Assembly (NCBI GenBank): GCA_023411265.1
Contig: JAEYOX010000001.1
Span: forward strand, 1 to 24,804
Length of the DNA stretch: 24,804 bases
DNA from: Bacteroidota bacterium
Lineage (GTDB): Bacteria > Bacteroidota > Bacteroidia > Flavobacteriales > Weeksellaceae
Direction of reading: 5' to 3'
The position numbers and the translations under genes were made by a program. Under the pieces are notes generated by a model, which made no database searches, was not told where the DNA came from, and worked only from the letters and a program-made list of their open reading frames with translations. Each line of letters starts with the position of its first letter. The first letter of the stretch is position 1. This document shows positions 6,825 to 14,948 of the stretch, piece after piece.

Positions 6825-8869
6825 TGTTTTTTATTTTCTAATTTCAGGAGGAAAGCGAATTCTAAAGCGTCTTCCTTCAGACTTTCAAACCGTCCGCTTG
6901 CTCCACCGTGGCCGGAGCTCATATCGGTTTTAAACAATAAAATGTTATCGTCAGTTTTTAATTCACGTAGTTTGCATACCCACTTTGCTGGCTCCCAATA
7001 TTGCACCTGTGAATCATGAAATCCTGTTGTCACCAGAATATTGGGATATTTTTTCGGCTCCACATTATCGTAAGGGGAATAGGATTTAATATAATGATAA
7101 TACTTCTCGTCTTTTGGATTTCCCCATTCGTCAAATTCCCCCGTTGTGAGCGGAATAGTTTCATCCAACATAGTGGTAACGACATCCACAAATGGAACCT
7201 GTGCAATAATTCCGTTAAAAAGTTGTGGCTCCATATTGATCACAGCGCCCATCAACAGACCGCCTGCACTTCCGCCCATTGCATATAAATGTGCAGGGGA
7301 GGTATAATTTTCGGAAACAAGAAATTTCGCAGCATCTATGAAATCATAAAAAGTGTTCTTTTTTTGAAGCATTTTTCCGTTTTCATACCAGTTTCTTCCT
7401 AAATATTCACCGCCGCGAATGTGGGCAATAGCATATATAAAACCACGGTTCAATAATGAGAGTCTGACGTTGGAAAAACTTGCGTCCACCGTGTGTCCGT
7501 AACTTCCGTAGCCGTAAAGCAGCAATGGTGTTTCCGCAGATTTTGCGGTGTTTTTATGATACACCAGCGACACTGGTACATTGGTTTTTCCATCTCGTGA
7601 TGGCGTCCATATTCTTTCAGAAATATAATTTTCAGGATGAAAATCTTCGTCCAAAACTTCCTGCTGTTTCAGCAGCACGGTGGCTCTTGTCTCCATATCA
7701 TATTCGAAGGAAGCATTCGGTTGGGTTAAAGAAGTATAACCATATCGGAGTTTGGTGGTTTCAAACTCCAAATTGATTCCGATATAAGCCGTGTATGCAG
7801 GATCTAAAAATTTAAGATAATGCGATTTTCCATCTATCTGATTGATGATATTAATTTGCAAAAGACCTTCTTTTCTTTCTTCTAACACCAGATGTTGGGC
7901 GAAAATCTCAAACCCTTCCAACAAAATTTCTTCCCTGTGGGGAATGAGATCTTTCCAGAATTTCATATCACAATTTTCAACGGAAGTTTTCACCAGTTTA
8001 AAATTGAATGCACCGTCCGCATTCGTGATGATATAAAACTCGTTCTGATAATGCTCAATAGAGTATTCCAGCTCATTCTCTCGGGGTTGTACTATTTTCC
8101 AGTTCGCAAAAACCTGATCTGCAGGGATGAACCGATGTTCATCTGATACGGTGCTTGAACTGCCGATAAAAATATACTTCAATGATTTTGTTTTATAAAC
8201 ATTCACATCAAAGGCCTCGTCCTTTTCATGAAATACCAGAACATCCTGTGAAGGATCCGCCCCCAGTTCGTGCCGGAATACTTGGAACGCACGCAGATTC
8301 CGGTCTTTTCTGATATAAAAAAAATGTTTGTTATCATTGGCCCACACTACTTTACCGGTGGTATTCTCAATGGTGTCGGACAAGGTTTCTCCGGTTATCA
8401 GATTTTTGACCCTAATGGTATAAATTCTTCTTCCTACCGTATCCGTAGAAAAAGAAGCCAGTTGGTTATCGGTGCTTACAGCGGCACTTCCAAAATCAAA
8501 ATAAGAATGTCCTTCGGCAAGAAGGTTCGTATCAAACATCACTTCTTCTGGGGCATCTAAGGTATGATACTTTCTGCAGAAAATTGGATATTCTTTGTCC
8601 TGCTCGTACCGCACGATATACCAATAATCATTAAAAAAATACGGAATGCTTTCGTCATCTTTTTTGTACCGAGCCTTCATCTCCTCATATAATGATTCCT
8701 GAAGATCTACTGTATCATTCATCACAAAAGCAAGATATTCATTTTCCTGTTCCAAATACCGGACGGTTTCGGGATTGTCTCGTTCATTCAGCCAGAAATA
8801 ATGGTCAATGCGCTGATCGCCATGGATTTCCAGAATGGTTTTTATTTTTTTTGCTTGCGGAGGTTTCAT
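6821..8869 (-). CDS. ptrB: S9 family prolyl oligopeptidase, oligopeptidase B-like
   Basis: This 682-residue cytoplasmic serine peptidase has no signal peptide. An N-terminal beta-propeller (about 65-400) is followed by a C-terminal alpha/beta-hydrolase domain. The triad is visible: S534 in GGSAGG, D619 in GFHDSQV and H654 in SSGHGG. The motif LTTGEFDEWGNP and the RGGEYLGRNWYENGK stretch are typical of oligopeptidase B, which cuts peptides after basic residues. I chose the ATG at 8869 over an in-frame GTG at 8917. The GTG lies inside the hemD terminator hairpin and upstream of a good -7 box (8887-8894), and the family usually begins with PPxAKKI. Its stop overlaps the start of the 119-residue hypothetical gene. 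Confidence 0.92.
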   Translation of the reverse strand: MKPPQAKKIKTILEIHGDQRIDHYFWLNERDNPETVRYLEQENEYLAFVMNDTVDLQESLYEEMKARYKKDDESIPYFFNDYWYIVRYEQDKEYPIFCRKYHTLDAPEEVMFDTNLLAEGHSYFDFGSAAVSTDNQLASFSTDTVGRRIYTIRVKNLITGETLSDTIENTTGKVVWANDNKHFFYIRKDRNLRAFQVFRHELGADPSQDVLVFHEKDEAFDVNVYKTKSLKYIFIGSSSTVSDEHRFIPADQVFANWKIVQPRENELEYSIEHYQNEFYIITNADGAFNFKLVKTSVENCDMKFWKDLIPHREEILLEGFEIFAQHLVLEERKEGLLQINIINQIDGKSHYLKFLDPAYTAYIGINLEFETTKLRYGYTSLTQPNASFEYDMETRATVLLKQQEVLDEDFHPENYISERIWTPSRDGKTNVPVSLVYHKNTAKSAETPLLLYGYGSYGHTVDASFSNVRLSLLNRGFIYAIAHIRGGEYLGRNWYENGKMLQKKNTFYDFIDAAKFLVSENYTSPAHLYAMGGSAGGLLMGAVINMEPQLFNGIIAQVPFVDVVTTMLDETIPLTTGEFDEWGNPKDEKYYHYIKSYSPYDNVEPKKYPNILVTTGFHDSQVQYWEPAKWVCKLRELKTDDNILLFKTDMSSGHGGASGRFESLKEDALEFAFLLKLENKKQ

Positions 8870-8886
8870 TTGAATGATATAAAAAT

Positions 8887-8894
8887 CAAAATTA
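8887..8894 (-). promoter_or_regulatory. Bacteroidota -7 box for the S9 peptidase gene
   Basis: The minus strand reads TAATTTTG, matching TAnnTTTG, 17 bases upstream of the chosen ATG at 8869. The leader would be short. No clear -33 TTTG is seen. Its position supports the shorter start of the peptidase. Confidence 0.5.
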
Positions 8895-8901
8895 TAATAA
8901 A

Positions 8902-8934
8902 AAAGCCATCTCTTCACATTGAAAAGACGGCTTT
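8902..8934 (-). terminator. Intrinsic terminator downstream of hemD
   Basis: AAAGCCATCT (8902-8911) pairs with AGACGGCTTT (8925-8934), with one G-T wobble on the minus strand. The loop itself contains a short TTC/GAA pairing. T-rich sequence follows on the minus strand. It separates the hemD unit from the peptidase promoter a few bases further on. Confidence 0.7.
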
Positions 8935-8952
8935 GTAAAAATTTCTAAATAT

Positions 8953-9693
8953 TTATTTGCCCAGACTTCTGATGTATTTTTCTATTGCCATCGTCATAGA
9001 AGGATTTTCTTTTGTAGGTGCCATCACATTCACAATCAGACCTGCTTCTTCTGCGGCACTTTGTGTAGTAGTGCCAAAAACAGCAATTTTGGTGTCGCCC
9101 TGTTTAAAGTTTTCAAAATTCTGATACAGTGAGCGGATCCCCTGCGGACTGAAGAATACGAGCATATCATAATCTTCTATGCTAATATCGGAAAGATCCG
9201 AACACACGGTTCGGTACATAATGGCCCTCGTCCAGTCGATATTAGCTTTATCTAATGTAACTGGAATATCAGGACTCATCACATCGGACGTAGGAATGAG
9301 ATACTTTTCAGAAGGATACTTTTTAAAAAGAGGAGCCAGATCAGAAAAGTTCTTTTCTCCAAAACTGATTTTTCTCTTTCTATAAATAATATGTTTCTGA
9401 AGATAATTGGCCACCGCTTCACTTTGGCAAATATACCTCATCGAATCCGGTACGCTGAACCGCATTTCTTCGGCCAGGCGGAAATAATGATCAATAGCGT
9501 TTTTGCTGGTGAAGATAATCCCTGTATATTGGGAAAGGTCAATTTTTTGCGTCCTCAGTTCTTTATTATCTACCCCTTCTACATGAATAAAAGGTCTGAA
9601 TTCTATTTTTATTTTCTCTTTTTTTGCCATTTCCAGGTATGGAGAGGATTCATTAGGAGCAGGCTGAGATACAAGAATAGATTTTATTTTCAT
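8953..9693 (-). CDS. hemD: Uroporphyrinogen-III synthase
   Basis: This 246-residue cytoplasmic enzyme cyclises hydroxymethylbilane to uroporphyrinogen III in haem and sirohaem synthesis. The family is diverse in sequence, but the two-domain pattern is visible. An opening KSILVSQPAP strand and IIFTSKNAIDHYF lie in the first half. YLIPTSDVMSPDIP, AIMYRTV, then MLVFFSPQGIRSLYQNF and IAVFGTTTQSAAEEAG lie in the second. I chose the ATG at 9693; the open frame reaches back through a TTG at 9759 into the DUF4271 gene, giving unlikely N-terminal residues. It starts 11 bases after the DUF4271 stop, a neighbour I remember for Flavobacteriia hemD. It ends at a terminator. Confidence 0.85.
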   Translation of the reverse strand: MKIKSILVSQPAPNESSPYLEMAKKEKIKIEFRPFIHVEGVDNKELRTQKIDLSQYTGIIFTSKNAIDHYFRLAEEMRFSVPDSMRYICQSEAVANYLQKHIIYRKRKISFGEKNFSDLAPLFKKYPSEKYLIPTSDVMSPDIPVTLDKANIDWTRAIMYRTVCSDLSDISIEDYDMLVFFSPQGIRSLYQNFENFKQGDTKIAVFGTTTQSAAEEAGLIVNVMAPTKENPSMTMAIEKYIRSLGK

Positions 9694-9704
9694 GTCAATT
9701 TTAG

Positions 9705-10334
9705 TTAAAAAAATAAAAGTTTCCATAGGGCCAACAACGGCACGAATTGGAGGGTGCAAATATACAAAATTTTATAATACCATTCTGAGGGGAAAACCTT
9801 CTGAGGGTGAAACAAATAGAACAGATTTTTAAAAGCAAAAACATAACAATACCCCAAAATATAATAGGGAAACGCTTCTGCCTTTGAGATGCCAAAATAA
9901 TAATGAACTATTACAATCATCACAACAATTAACGAAATCACAAAATAAAATTTGGTAGCAGCGAAATAGAACCCAGGCCACCTTTTGGCTTGACCGATAC
10001 TTTGATAAAACAAATAACTTAAAATCATTCTAACAAAATAAAACAGAGAAATAATCAGCAATGTAAATCCGAATTTATTCAGCTGATACCCAATAACATG
10101 AGTTTCAGCAACGATTTTAGGGACCACGGGAATATACTGCGAAATGAGCACGGAAAGTACGACACAGTACACCAATGAAACAATCAACCAGCTTAAAATA
10201 TGATTGCTGGAGTCTTCATAAGACTGCACTAGAAACTCCTTTATTGTAGCATCACGTTGCAGGGAAATAATCATAAAAAGATACAGAAAACAACAACCAA
10301 GCAATATAAGAAGTACCCAATCGTTATCTTCCAT
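9705..10334 (-). CDS. DUF4271 family integral membrane protein
   Basis: From the ATG at 10334 this is a 209-residue protein with about six hydrophobic segments, starting with WVLLILLGCCFLYLFMII and ending in YKILYICTLQFVPLLALWKL. The closing segment is the part I recognise as DUF4271, a Bacteroidota membrane family without known function. The frame stays open upstream to about 10547, but that stretch crosses the promoter region and the divergent glycosyltransferase start. The ATG at 10334 is the first in-frame ATG downstream of the promoter box. It is co-transcribed with hemD, which hints at a role linked to tetrapyrrole supply or to the envelope; the link is inference only. Confidence 0.8.
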   Translation of the reverse strand: MEDNDWVLLILLGCCFLYLFMIISLQRDATIKEFLVQSYEDSSNHILSWLIVSLVYCVVLSVLISQYIPVVPKIVAETHVIGYQLNKFGFTLLIISLFYFVRMILSYLFYQSIGQAKRWPGFYFAATKFYFVISLIVVMIVIVHYYFGISKAEAFPYYILGYCYVFAFKNLFYLFHPQKVFPSEWYYKILYICTLQFVPLLALWKLLFF

Positions 10335-10387
10335 AATTCTGATGGTGCTGATGACATTCAGTGCCAATATCAAATTGTAATTTTTTG

Positions 10388-10418
10388 CAAAAGTAGAGAT
10401 TATTTTAAACACCCTAAA
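10388..10418 (-). promoter_or_regulatory. Promoter for DUF4271-hemD
   Basis: The minus strand has TACTTTTG (10388-10395), fitting the TAnnTTTG -7 box. Exactly 19 bases further upstream lies TTTA (10415-10418), one mismatch from the -33 TTTG. This is the best spaced promoter pair found in the window. The start would fall near 10380, about 45 bases before the ATG at 10334. Confidence 0.6.
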
Positions 10419-10438
10419 TAGCAAAAGTTGAAATACGC

Positions 10439-10446
10439 TATCTTTG
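10439..10446 (+). promoter_or_regulatory. -7 box for the glycosyltransferase-DUF4296-tgt-lptF/G run
   Basis: TATCTTTG matches TAnnTTTG and ends 8 bases before the ATG at 10455. The transcript start would be within a few bases of the start codon, giving an almost leaderless mRNA. No -33 TTTG is present. Confidence 0.5.
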
Positions 10447-10454
10447 CACCTGAA

Positions 10455-11171
10455 ATGAAGAAGCTCGTCATTATACCTACTTATAACGAAAAAGAAAACA
10501 TCCGCAACATCATCGACGCGGTGCTGGCTTTGCAGCAGGAATACCATATTCTGGTAGTGGACGATTCTTCACCAGACGGTACTTCAGAAATTGTTAAAAA
10601 CCTTCAGGAAAAGTATCCTGCCGAGCTTTTTCTCAGTGTGAGAAAAGTGAAAGACGGCCTGGGTAAAGCTTATATTCACGGTTTTCAGTGGGCTTTAGCA
10701 AACGAATACGACTACATTTTTGAAATGGATGCCGATTTTTCGCACGATCCCAAAGACCTTCCCAAACTTTTCGAAGCCTGCAAAAAAGGCGGAATGAGTG
10801 TGGGCTCACGGTATTGTAACGGGGTAAATGTGGTGAACTGGCCTATGGGAAGAGTGCTGCTCTCCTATTTCGCTTCCCGATATGTCCGGTTCATTTTAGG
10901 AATTCCGGTCTATGATACTACCGCAGGTTACGTTTGTTTTTCGCAAGAAACGCTTAAAAAAATCGGACTACACAAAATAAAACTGAAAGGTTACGGTTTT
11001 CAGGTAGAGATGAAATTCAGGGCGTATAAACAAGGGGTCAAAATCATTGAAGTGCCTATCATTTTCACCAACCGAGTACAGGGAGAAAGTAAAATGAACG
11101 GAGGCATTATTGGTGAAGCTATTTTCGGAGTTCTGAATTTAAAATGGAAATCAATGATCAACCGGTTATAA
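10455..11171 (+). CDS. GT2 polyprenol-phosphate mannosyltransferase-like glycosyltransferase
   Basis: This 238-residue family-2 glycosyltransferase resembles dolichyl/polyprenyl-phosphate mannosyltransferase (DPM1-type). It has the opening LVIIPTYNEKENI, the VVDDSSPDGT nucleotide-binding motif at about 35-43, and MDADFSHDP with the DxD metal-binding residues D92 and D94. GSRYCNG and the C-terminal QGESKM region follow. It has no strong C-terminal membrane helices, so it is the short catalytic form that would act at the inner face of the membrane. It would load a sugar on polyprenyl phosphate for later glycan transfer; the sugar is not certain. I chose the ATG at 10455 because an upstream TTG at 10428 would place the -7 box inside the coding region. 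It is followed after 4 bases by the DUF4296 gene. Confidence 0.9.
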   Translation: MKKLVIIPTYNEKENIRNIIDAVLALQQEYHILVVDDSSPDGTSEIVKNLQEKYPAELFLSVRKVKDGLGKAYIHGFQWALANEYDYIFEMDADFSHDPKDLPKLFEACKKGGMSVGSRYCNGVNVVNWPMGRVLLSYFASRYVRFILGIPVYDTTAGYVCFSQETLKKIGLHKIKLKGYGFQVEMKFRAYKQGVKIIEVPIIFTNRVQGESKMNGGIIGEAIFGVLNLKWKSMINRL

Positions 11172-11175
11172 AATC

Positions 11176-11547
11176 ATGAATAAACAACTCCTGTTACTTT
11201 TGCTGATAATAATCACCTCTGCCTGTACGGAATATGTTGAAGTGCCGGAAAAACCTCTATCCAAAAATAAAATGGCAGAAATAATAGCCGAAATGAGCCT
11301 CCGGCAGCAGGAACTGTTGGCCGAACCCGGAAATCAAATGCAAAAAGAAACCCAAGATATTTTGAAAAAACAACAGATAAAAGTTGAGGATTTTACCGAA
11401 AGCTACAAATATTATATCATGAAAAAAGAAATGGATGATGTTTTGACTAAGGCTCAGAACATTATTCAGAATGAACATCCGGAAGCGAAAAAATTCATCG
11501 AAAAGAAACTGAAAGAAAATCCGCAAAACACTCCTGCTCCAAGATAA
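11176..11547 (+). CDS. DUF4296 family lipoprotein
   Basis: This 123-residue predicted lipoprotein has a signal ending TSAC, which puts the lipidated Cys at residue 17. The mature part is mostly charged helix: VPEKPLSKNKMAEIIAEM near the start matches the P-x-P-L-x-x-x-x-M-A-x-I-I pattern I associate with DUF4296. Lys/Glu-rich helices with a Pro-rich tail follow. No function is known to me for the family. It sits tightly between a polyprenol-phosphate sugar transferase and tgt, 4 and 6 bases from its neighbours, so it is certainly co-transcribed with them. An envelope role is likely from the lipid anchor. Confidence 0.82.
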   Translation: MNKQLLLLLLIIITSACTEYVEVPEKPLSKNKMAEIIAEMSLRQQELLAEPGNQMQKETQDILKKQQIKVEDFTESYKYYIMKKEMDDVLTKAQNIIQNEHPEAKKFIEKKLKENPQNTPAPR

Positions 11548-11553
11548 ATCAAT

Positions 11554-12687
11554 ATGCAGCCATTTTTTGAAATAGAAAATAAAACAGAAAGCAAAGCCAG
11601 AGCCGGCATCATCACTACCGCCCACGGTAAAATTGAAACCCCGATTTTCATGCCCGTCGGAACAGTTGCTTCTGTAAAAACCGTTCATCAGCGCGAACTG
11701 AAAGAAGACATTAAGGCTGAAATTATCCTCGGAAATACATATCATCTTTATCTGCGTCCGGGAATGGAAGTGATGCAAAATGCAGGGGGACTTCATCAGT
11801 TTATGAAATGGGATCTTCCTATCCTTACAGATTCCGGTGGGTATCAGGTTTTTTCGCTTTCAGATTCAAGGAAAATGACGGAAGAAGGCGTTAAATTTAA
11901 ATCGCATATCGACGGCAGCTTTCATTTTATTTCTCCGGAAAAATCGATGGAAATCCAAAGACAAATCGGTGCCGATATTTTCATGGCCTTTGACGAATGT
12001 ACTCCTTATCCATCAGAATACAATCAGGCAAGAAATTCAATGGAACTCACCCATCGTTGGTTGAAAAGATGCATTAATTGGTGCGAAGAAAATCCGGAAA
12101 TTTATGGGCACAAACAACATTTGTTTCCTATTGTTCAGGGTTCTGTATTTTCAGATTTAAGGAAAATTTCTGCCGAAGTGATCTCAGAAGCAAATGCTGT
12201 AGGAAATGCCATTGGCGGACTTTCAGTTGGCGAGCCTGAAGAAGAAATGTACCGCATCACCGATATTGTAACCGATATTTTGCCGGTAGCAAAACCAAGA
12301 TATCTAATGGGTGTCGGAACGCCATGGAACATTTTGGAATCTATCGGTTTGGGAATTGATATGATGGACTGCGTTATGCCGACCCGAAATGCCCGAAATG
12401 CAATGCTTTTTACATGGAACGGTGTAATGAACATGAAAAATGAAAAATGGAAAAACGATTTCTCAGAACTGGATGAATTCGGAACCAGCTTCGTGGACAA
12501 AGAATATTCGAAAGCGTATGTAAGGCATCTTTTTATTGCCAAAGAATATTTGGCCAAGCAAATCGCATCTATTCATAACCTGGCATTCTATCTGGATCTG
12601 GTGAAAACGGCGCGCGAACATATCGTCGCAGGAGATTTTTATGAATGGAAAAACTCTGTTACGCCGTCTCTCAGACAACGTTTATAA
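11554..12687 (+). CDS. tgt: tRNA-guanine(34) transglycosylase
   Basis: This 377-residue cytoplasmic enzyme swaps guanine 34 for preQ1 in GU(N)-anticodon tRNAs during queuosine synthesis. The general acid/base Asp is D93 in LTDSGGYQVFSL, the substrate pocket shows FDECTPYP, IVQGS and GGLSVGE, and the nucleophile region is GIDMMDCVMPTRNARNA with D269. The zinc site is unusual. Where E. coli Tgt has CxCxxC, this protein has G310, S312 and D315, while the fourth ligand position keeps a His (H341 in IHNL). I believe this loss is shared by Bacteroidota Tgt, but have not checked. It starts 6 bases after the DUF4296 stop and the permease gene follows after 14 bases. Confidence 0.95.
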   Translation: MQPFFEIENKTESKARAGIITTAHGKIETPIFMPVGTVASVKTVHQRELKEDIKAEIILGNTYHLYLRPGMEVMQNAGGLHQFMKWDLPILTDSGGYQVFSLSDSRKMTEEGVKFKSHIDGSFHFISPEKSMEIQRQIGADIFMAFDECTPYPSEYNQARNSMELTHRWLKRCINWCEENPEIYGHKQHLFPIVQGSVFSDLRKISAEVISEANAVGNAIGGLSVGEPEEEMYRITDIVTDILPVAKPRYLMGVGTPWNILESIGLGIDMMDCVMPTRNARNAMLFTWNGVMNMKNEKWKNDFSELDEFGTSFVDKEYSKAYVRHLFIAKEYLAKQIASIHNLAFYLDLVKTAREHIVAGDFYEWKNSVTPSLRQRL

Positions 12688-12701
12688 AACATCAAAAAAT
12701 A

Positions 12702-13796
12702 ATGGGAATTATTGACAGATACATCATCAAAAAATACCTCGGAACGTTCGGGTTTATTTTGCTGTTGTTGTCTGTTGTGGTTCTGATTATTGATGTTCAG
12801 GCGAAAAAACCGAGAATCCAGGACAACGGTTTCGAACTGTCTCATTTTCTGATCAATTATTATCCCTTTTGGATCATTTATCTGATCATGACTTTCATGT
12901 CGATTCTGGTTTTTATTTCCGTTATTTTCTTCACTTCCAGAATGGCCAATAACACGGAAATTGTGGCCATCATCAGTAGTGGAGCCAGTTTTCATAGGTT
13001 TGCGAAACCTTATCTCGTTACTTCCCTATTTATAGCTATTGCATCATTGCTCATCAATCATTTTGTCTTGCCTTGGGCCAACGTGAAAAAAAACGAACTG
13101 GAAGTATATACCTACAGTGCTGCCAACCGTGAAAAAATAATCGGAAGTGCGCCGGTTTCCACCCAAATTAATAAGGACGAATTTATTTTCATCCACAGTT
13201 ATAACAAAAAAGAAAAACGCGGTTCCGGGTTTGCTTATAAAAAATTTGATAAAAATAAAAAACTGGCTTATCAGATTTTGGCATCGGAAATGAACTGGGA
13301 TCCGGAGCAAAGGATTTTTATCCTCACCAATTTTCATGAGAAAACCATAAAGAAAGATGACACCGAGCGCTTAAACAATGGTACACAAATGAGCCGCTCT
13401 TTCGGCTTTCCTCCGGAAGAACTTTTTCCGGATGTGCTGCTGAGCCAGAGTAAAACAACACCAGAACTGGTCAATTTTATTAACAGAGAACGGGAAAAAG
13501 GAAACAGCAACCTGAATACTCATTTGAACGAACTTCATCAGCGAACTTCCATGCCTGTCGCCGTTATTGTGCTAACTTTTTTGGCTTTATCACTTTCATC
13601 AGAGAAAAAAAGAGGTGGATTGGGCGTGAATTTAGCGATAGGAATTTCACTTGCTTTTGTCTTCGTATTTTCATTTGAAGCACTCAAAATTGTTTCTGAA
13701 AATAAAACGCTGCCCCCATTGATTGCTATGTGGCTTCCGAATATGGTGTTCACGCCGCTAGCAGCTTATTTGTATCTGAAAAGAGCCAATCAGTAA
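12702..13796 (+). CDS. LptF/LptG family permease
   Basis: This 364-residue inner-membrane protein belongs to the YjgP/YjgQ family, which with LptB drives lipopolysaccharide out of the inner membrane. The N-terminal part has IIDRYIIKKYLGTF, then three membrane segments within about 12-130. The family stretch TSRMANNTEIVAIISSGASF lies between them. A periplasmic domain of about 150 residues and three C-terminal helices (about 280-358) follow. I chose the ATG at 12702; an in-frame ATG at 12645 would overlap tgt and add 19 unlikely residues. Whether it is LptF or LptG cannot be told here. Its last 7 bases overlap the end of convergent birA. Confidence 0.9.
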   Translation: MGIIDRYIIKKYLGTFGFILLLLSVVVLIIDVQAKKPRIQDNGFELSHFLINYYPFWIIYLIMTFMSILVFISVIFFTSRMANNTEIVAIISSGASFHRFAKPYLVTSLFIAIASLLINHFVLPWANVKKNELEVYTYSAANREKIIGSAPVSTQINKDEFIFIHSYNKKEKRGSGFAYKKFDKNKKLAYQILASEMNWDPEQRIFILTNFHEKTIKKDDTERLNNGTQMSRSFGFPPEELFPDVLLSQSKTTPELVNFINREREKGNSNLNTHLNELHQRTSMPVAVIVLTFLALSLSSEKKRGGLGVNLAIGISLAFVFVFSFEALKIVSENKTLPPLIAMWLPNMVFTPLAAYLYLKRANQ

Positions 13797-14491
13797 AGCA
13801 AAACAATTTCTTTATGGAAGAATTTCCGAATGCCTTCCTTCTCTAAATTAATCCACAAGTACCCTTCGGAATCAACTTGCTGAATGATGCCATTTTGACG
13901 TACTCCACTGATTTCAAAAACAGAAATTTTATCCTTTCTGAATAGATGTTTATTATAATCAGAAAGCAAGGCTTTTGGTATTTTCAAACTGAACAAGCGT
14001 GAGAAATCCAGAAAAAGTTCTTCAGAAAACCTATGCAAGTCTGGCGACTGTCCCGTTTGCGATAAAATACTTCCCGCTTGTGGCAGACTGCTGAAATCTT
14101 TCTGCAGCACATTAACTCCTATACCGATAATATATTTCCCCGCTTTTTTTTCGACCAGAATTCCCGCAATTTTTTTTGAGGAGATGATCAAATCATTTGG
14201 CCATTTAATATACACTTCATATTTTGTCAAATTGGCAATATAATCCCTTAGAATGATAGCGGTATAAAAGTTGATCATTACACCAGAGTGTTGAAAATAC
14301 ATTTCGGATACCGCCACAGTAAGAGCAACATTCTGTTGTTCAGATATTTCCCAAGAATTACCATACTGTCCGCGACCCAGCGTCTGATGAAAAGTATATA
14401 TACCAACCAGATCAGCGTTGTGAAAGTTTGGATGAAGCAGGATTTCATCATTAGTGGAAAGGCATTGATGAACGTATATAAGCGCATTCAT
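13790..14491 (-). CDS. birA: Biotin--[acetyl-CoA-carboxylase] ligase
   Basis: This 233-residue cytoplasmic enzyme activates biotin with ATP and attaches it to the biotin carboxyl carrier protein of acetyl-CoA carboxylase. The biotinyl-AMP loop reads GRGQYGNSW (residues 39-47), a variant of the GRGRxGRxW pattern. KWPNDL (96-101), KKIAGILVE with catalytic-site K107, and IGIGVNV follow. It lacks an N-terminal helix-turn-helix, so it is the monofunctional type and not a repressor. It converges with the LptF/LptG gene (stop codons overlap by 7 bases) and diverges from rsfS across 75 bases. Confidence 0.93.
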   Translation of the reverse strand: MNALIYVHQCLSTNDEILLHPNFHNADLVGIYTFHQTLGRGQYGNSWEISEQQNVALTVAVSEMYFQHSGVMINFYTAIILRDYIANLTKYEVYIKWPNDLIISSKKIAGILVEKKAGKYIIGIGVNVLQKDFSSLPQAGSILSQTGQSPDLHRFSEELFLDFSRLFSLKIPKALLSDYNKHLFRKDKISVFEISGVRQNGIIQQVDSEGYLWINLEKEGIRKFFHKEIVLLY

Positions 14492-14540
14492 TTAAGAAAG
14501 TTTTAATACTTTTTAAAACGTGAAAATAAAGAAAAAACAA

Positions 14541-14548
14541 TAAATTTG
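14541..14548 (+). promoter_or_regulatory. -7 box for rsfS-ftsH
   Basis: TAAATTTG matches TAnnTTTG and ends 18 bases before the rsfS ATG at 14567. No TTTG is found at the -33 position. It lies in the short divergent gap with birA. Confidence 0.5.
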
Positions 14549-14566
14549 CAGATTATAGAAAATTTA

Positions 14567-14929
14567 ATGAGTAAAAATACTGATAAACAGCAACTAATAG
14601 ATAAAATAGTAGATGCAATACAGGACACCAAAGGTGAAGATATAATGATTTTTGACCTTTCCGGAATTGAAAATTCTGTAGCCGAAACATTCATCATTTG
14701 TAGCGGTAATTCCAACACCCAGGTCTCTGCTCTCGCAGGGAATATCGAGAAAAAAGTAAGAAACGAATTAAACGAACGACCATGGCATGTGGAAGGAACC
14801 GAAAATGCCCTTTGGGTGTTGGTAGATTACGTATCCGTAGTTGTTCATGTGTTCCAAAAAGAAGTGCGTGATTATTACGAAATCGAAGAACTCTGGGGTG
14901 ATGCTAAAATCACAAAAATCGAAGCTTAA
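14567..14929 (+). CDS. rsfS: Ribosome silencing factor RsfS
   Basis: This 120-residue protein binds ribosomal protein uL14 on the large subunit and blocks joining of the subunits when growth slows. It carries the family stretches DIMIFDLSGIENSVAETFII, CSGNSNTQVSALA, then PWHVEGTENALWVLVDYVSV, VVHVFQKEVRDYYEIEELW. Length is normal for the family. I chose the ATG at 14567 because an upstream in-frame TTG (14546) overlaps the -7 box. It is followed by ftsH after 19 bases, a common Bacteroidota order as I recall. Confidence 0.95.
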   Translation: MSKNTDKQQLIDKIVDAIQDTKGEDIMIFDLSGIENSVAETFIICSGNSNTQVSALAGNIEKKVRNELNERPWHVEGTENALWVLVDYVSVVVHVFQKEVRDYYEIEELWGDAKITKIEA

Positions 14930-14948
14930 TTTTAAAGAACAAACTTAA

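Noticed and set aside
8870..8917. Longer N-terminus of the S9 peptidase from a GTG at 8917
   Set aside because: The GTG lies inside the hemD terminator hairpin and upstream of the -7 box, and the extra residues do not look like the family N-terminus.
10335..10547. Longer DUF4271 protein reaching back to 10547
   Set aside because: It would cover both divergent promoters and the start of the glycosyltransferase gene; the extra residues have no membrane-family character.
13790..13796. Overlap of the stop regions of birA and the LptF/LptG gene as a sign of a broken gene
   Set aside because: Both proteins are full length for their families; a 7-base convergent overlap is ordinary in compact genomes.
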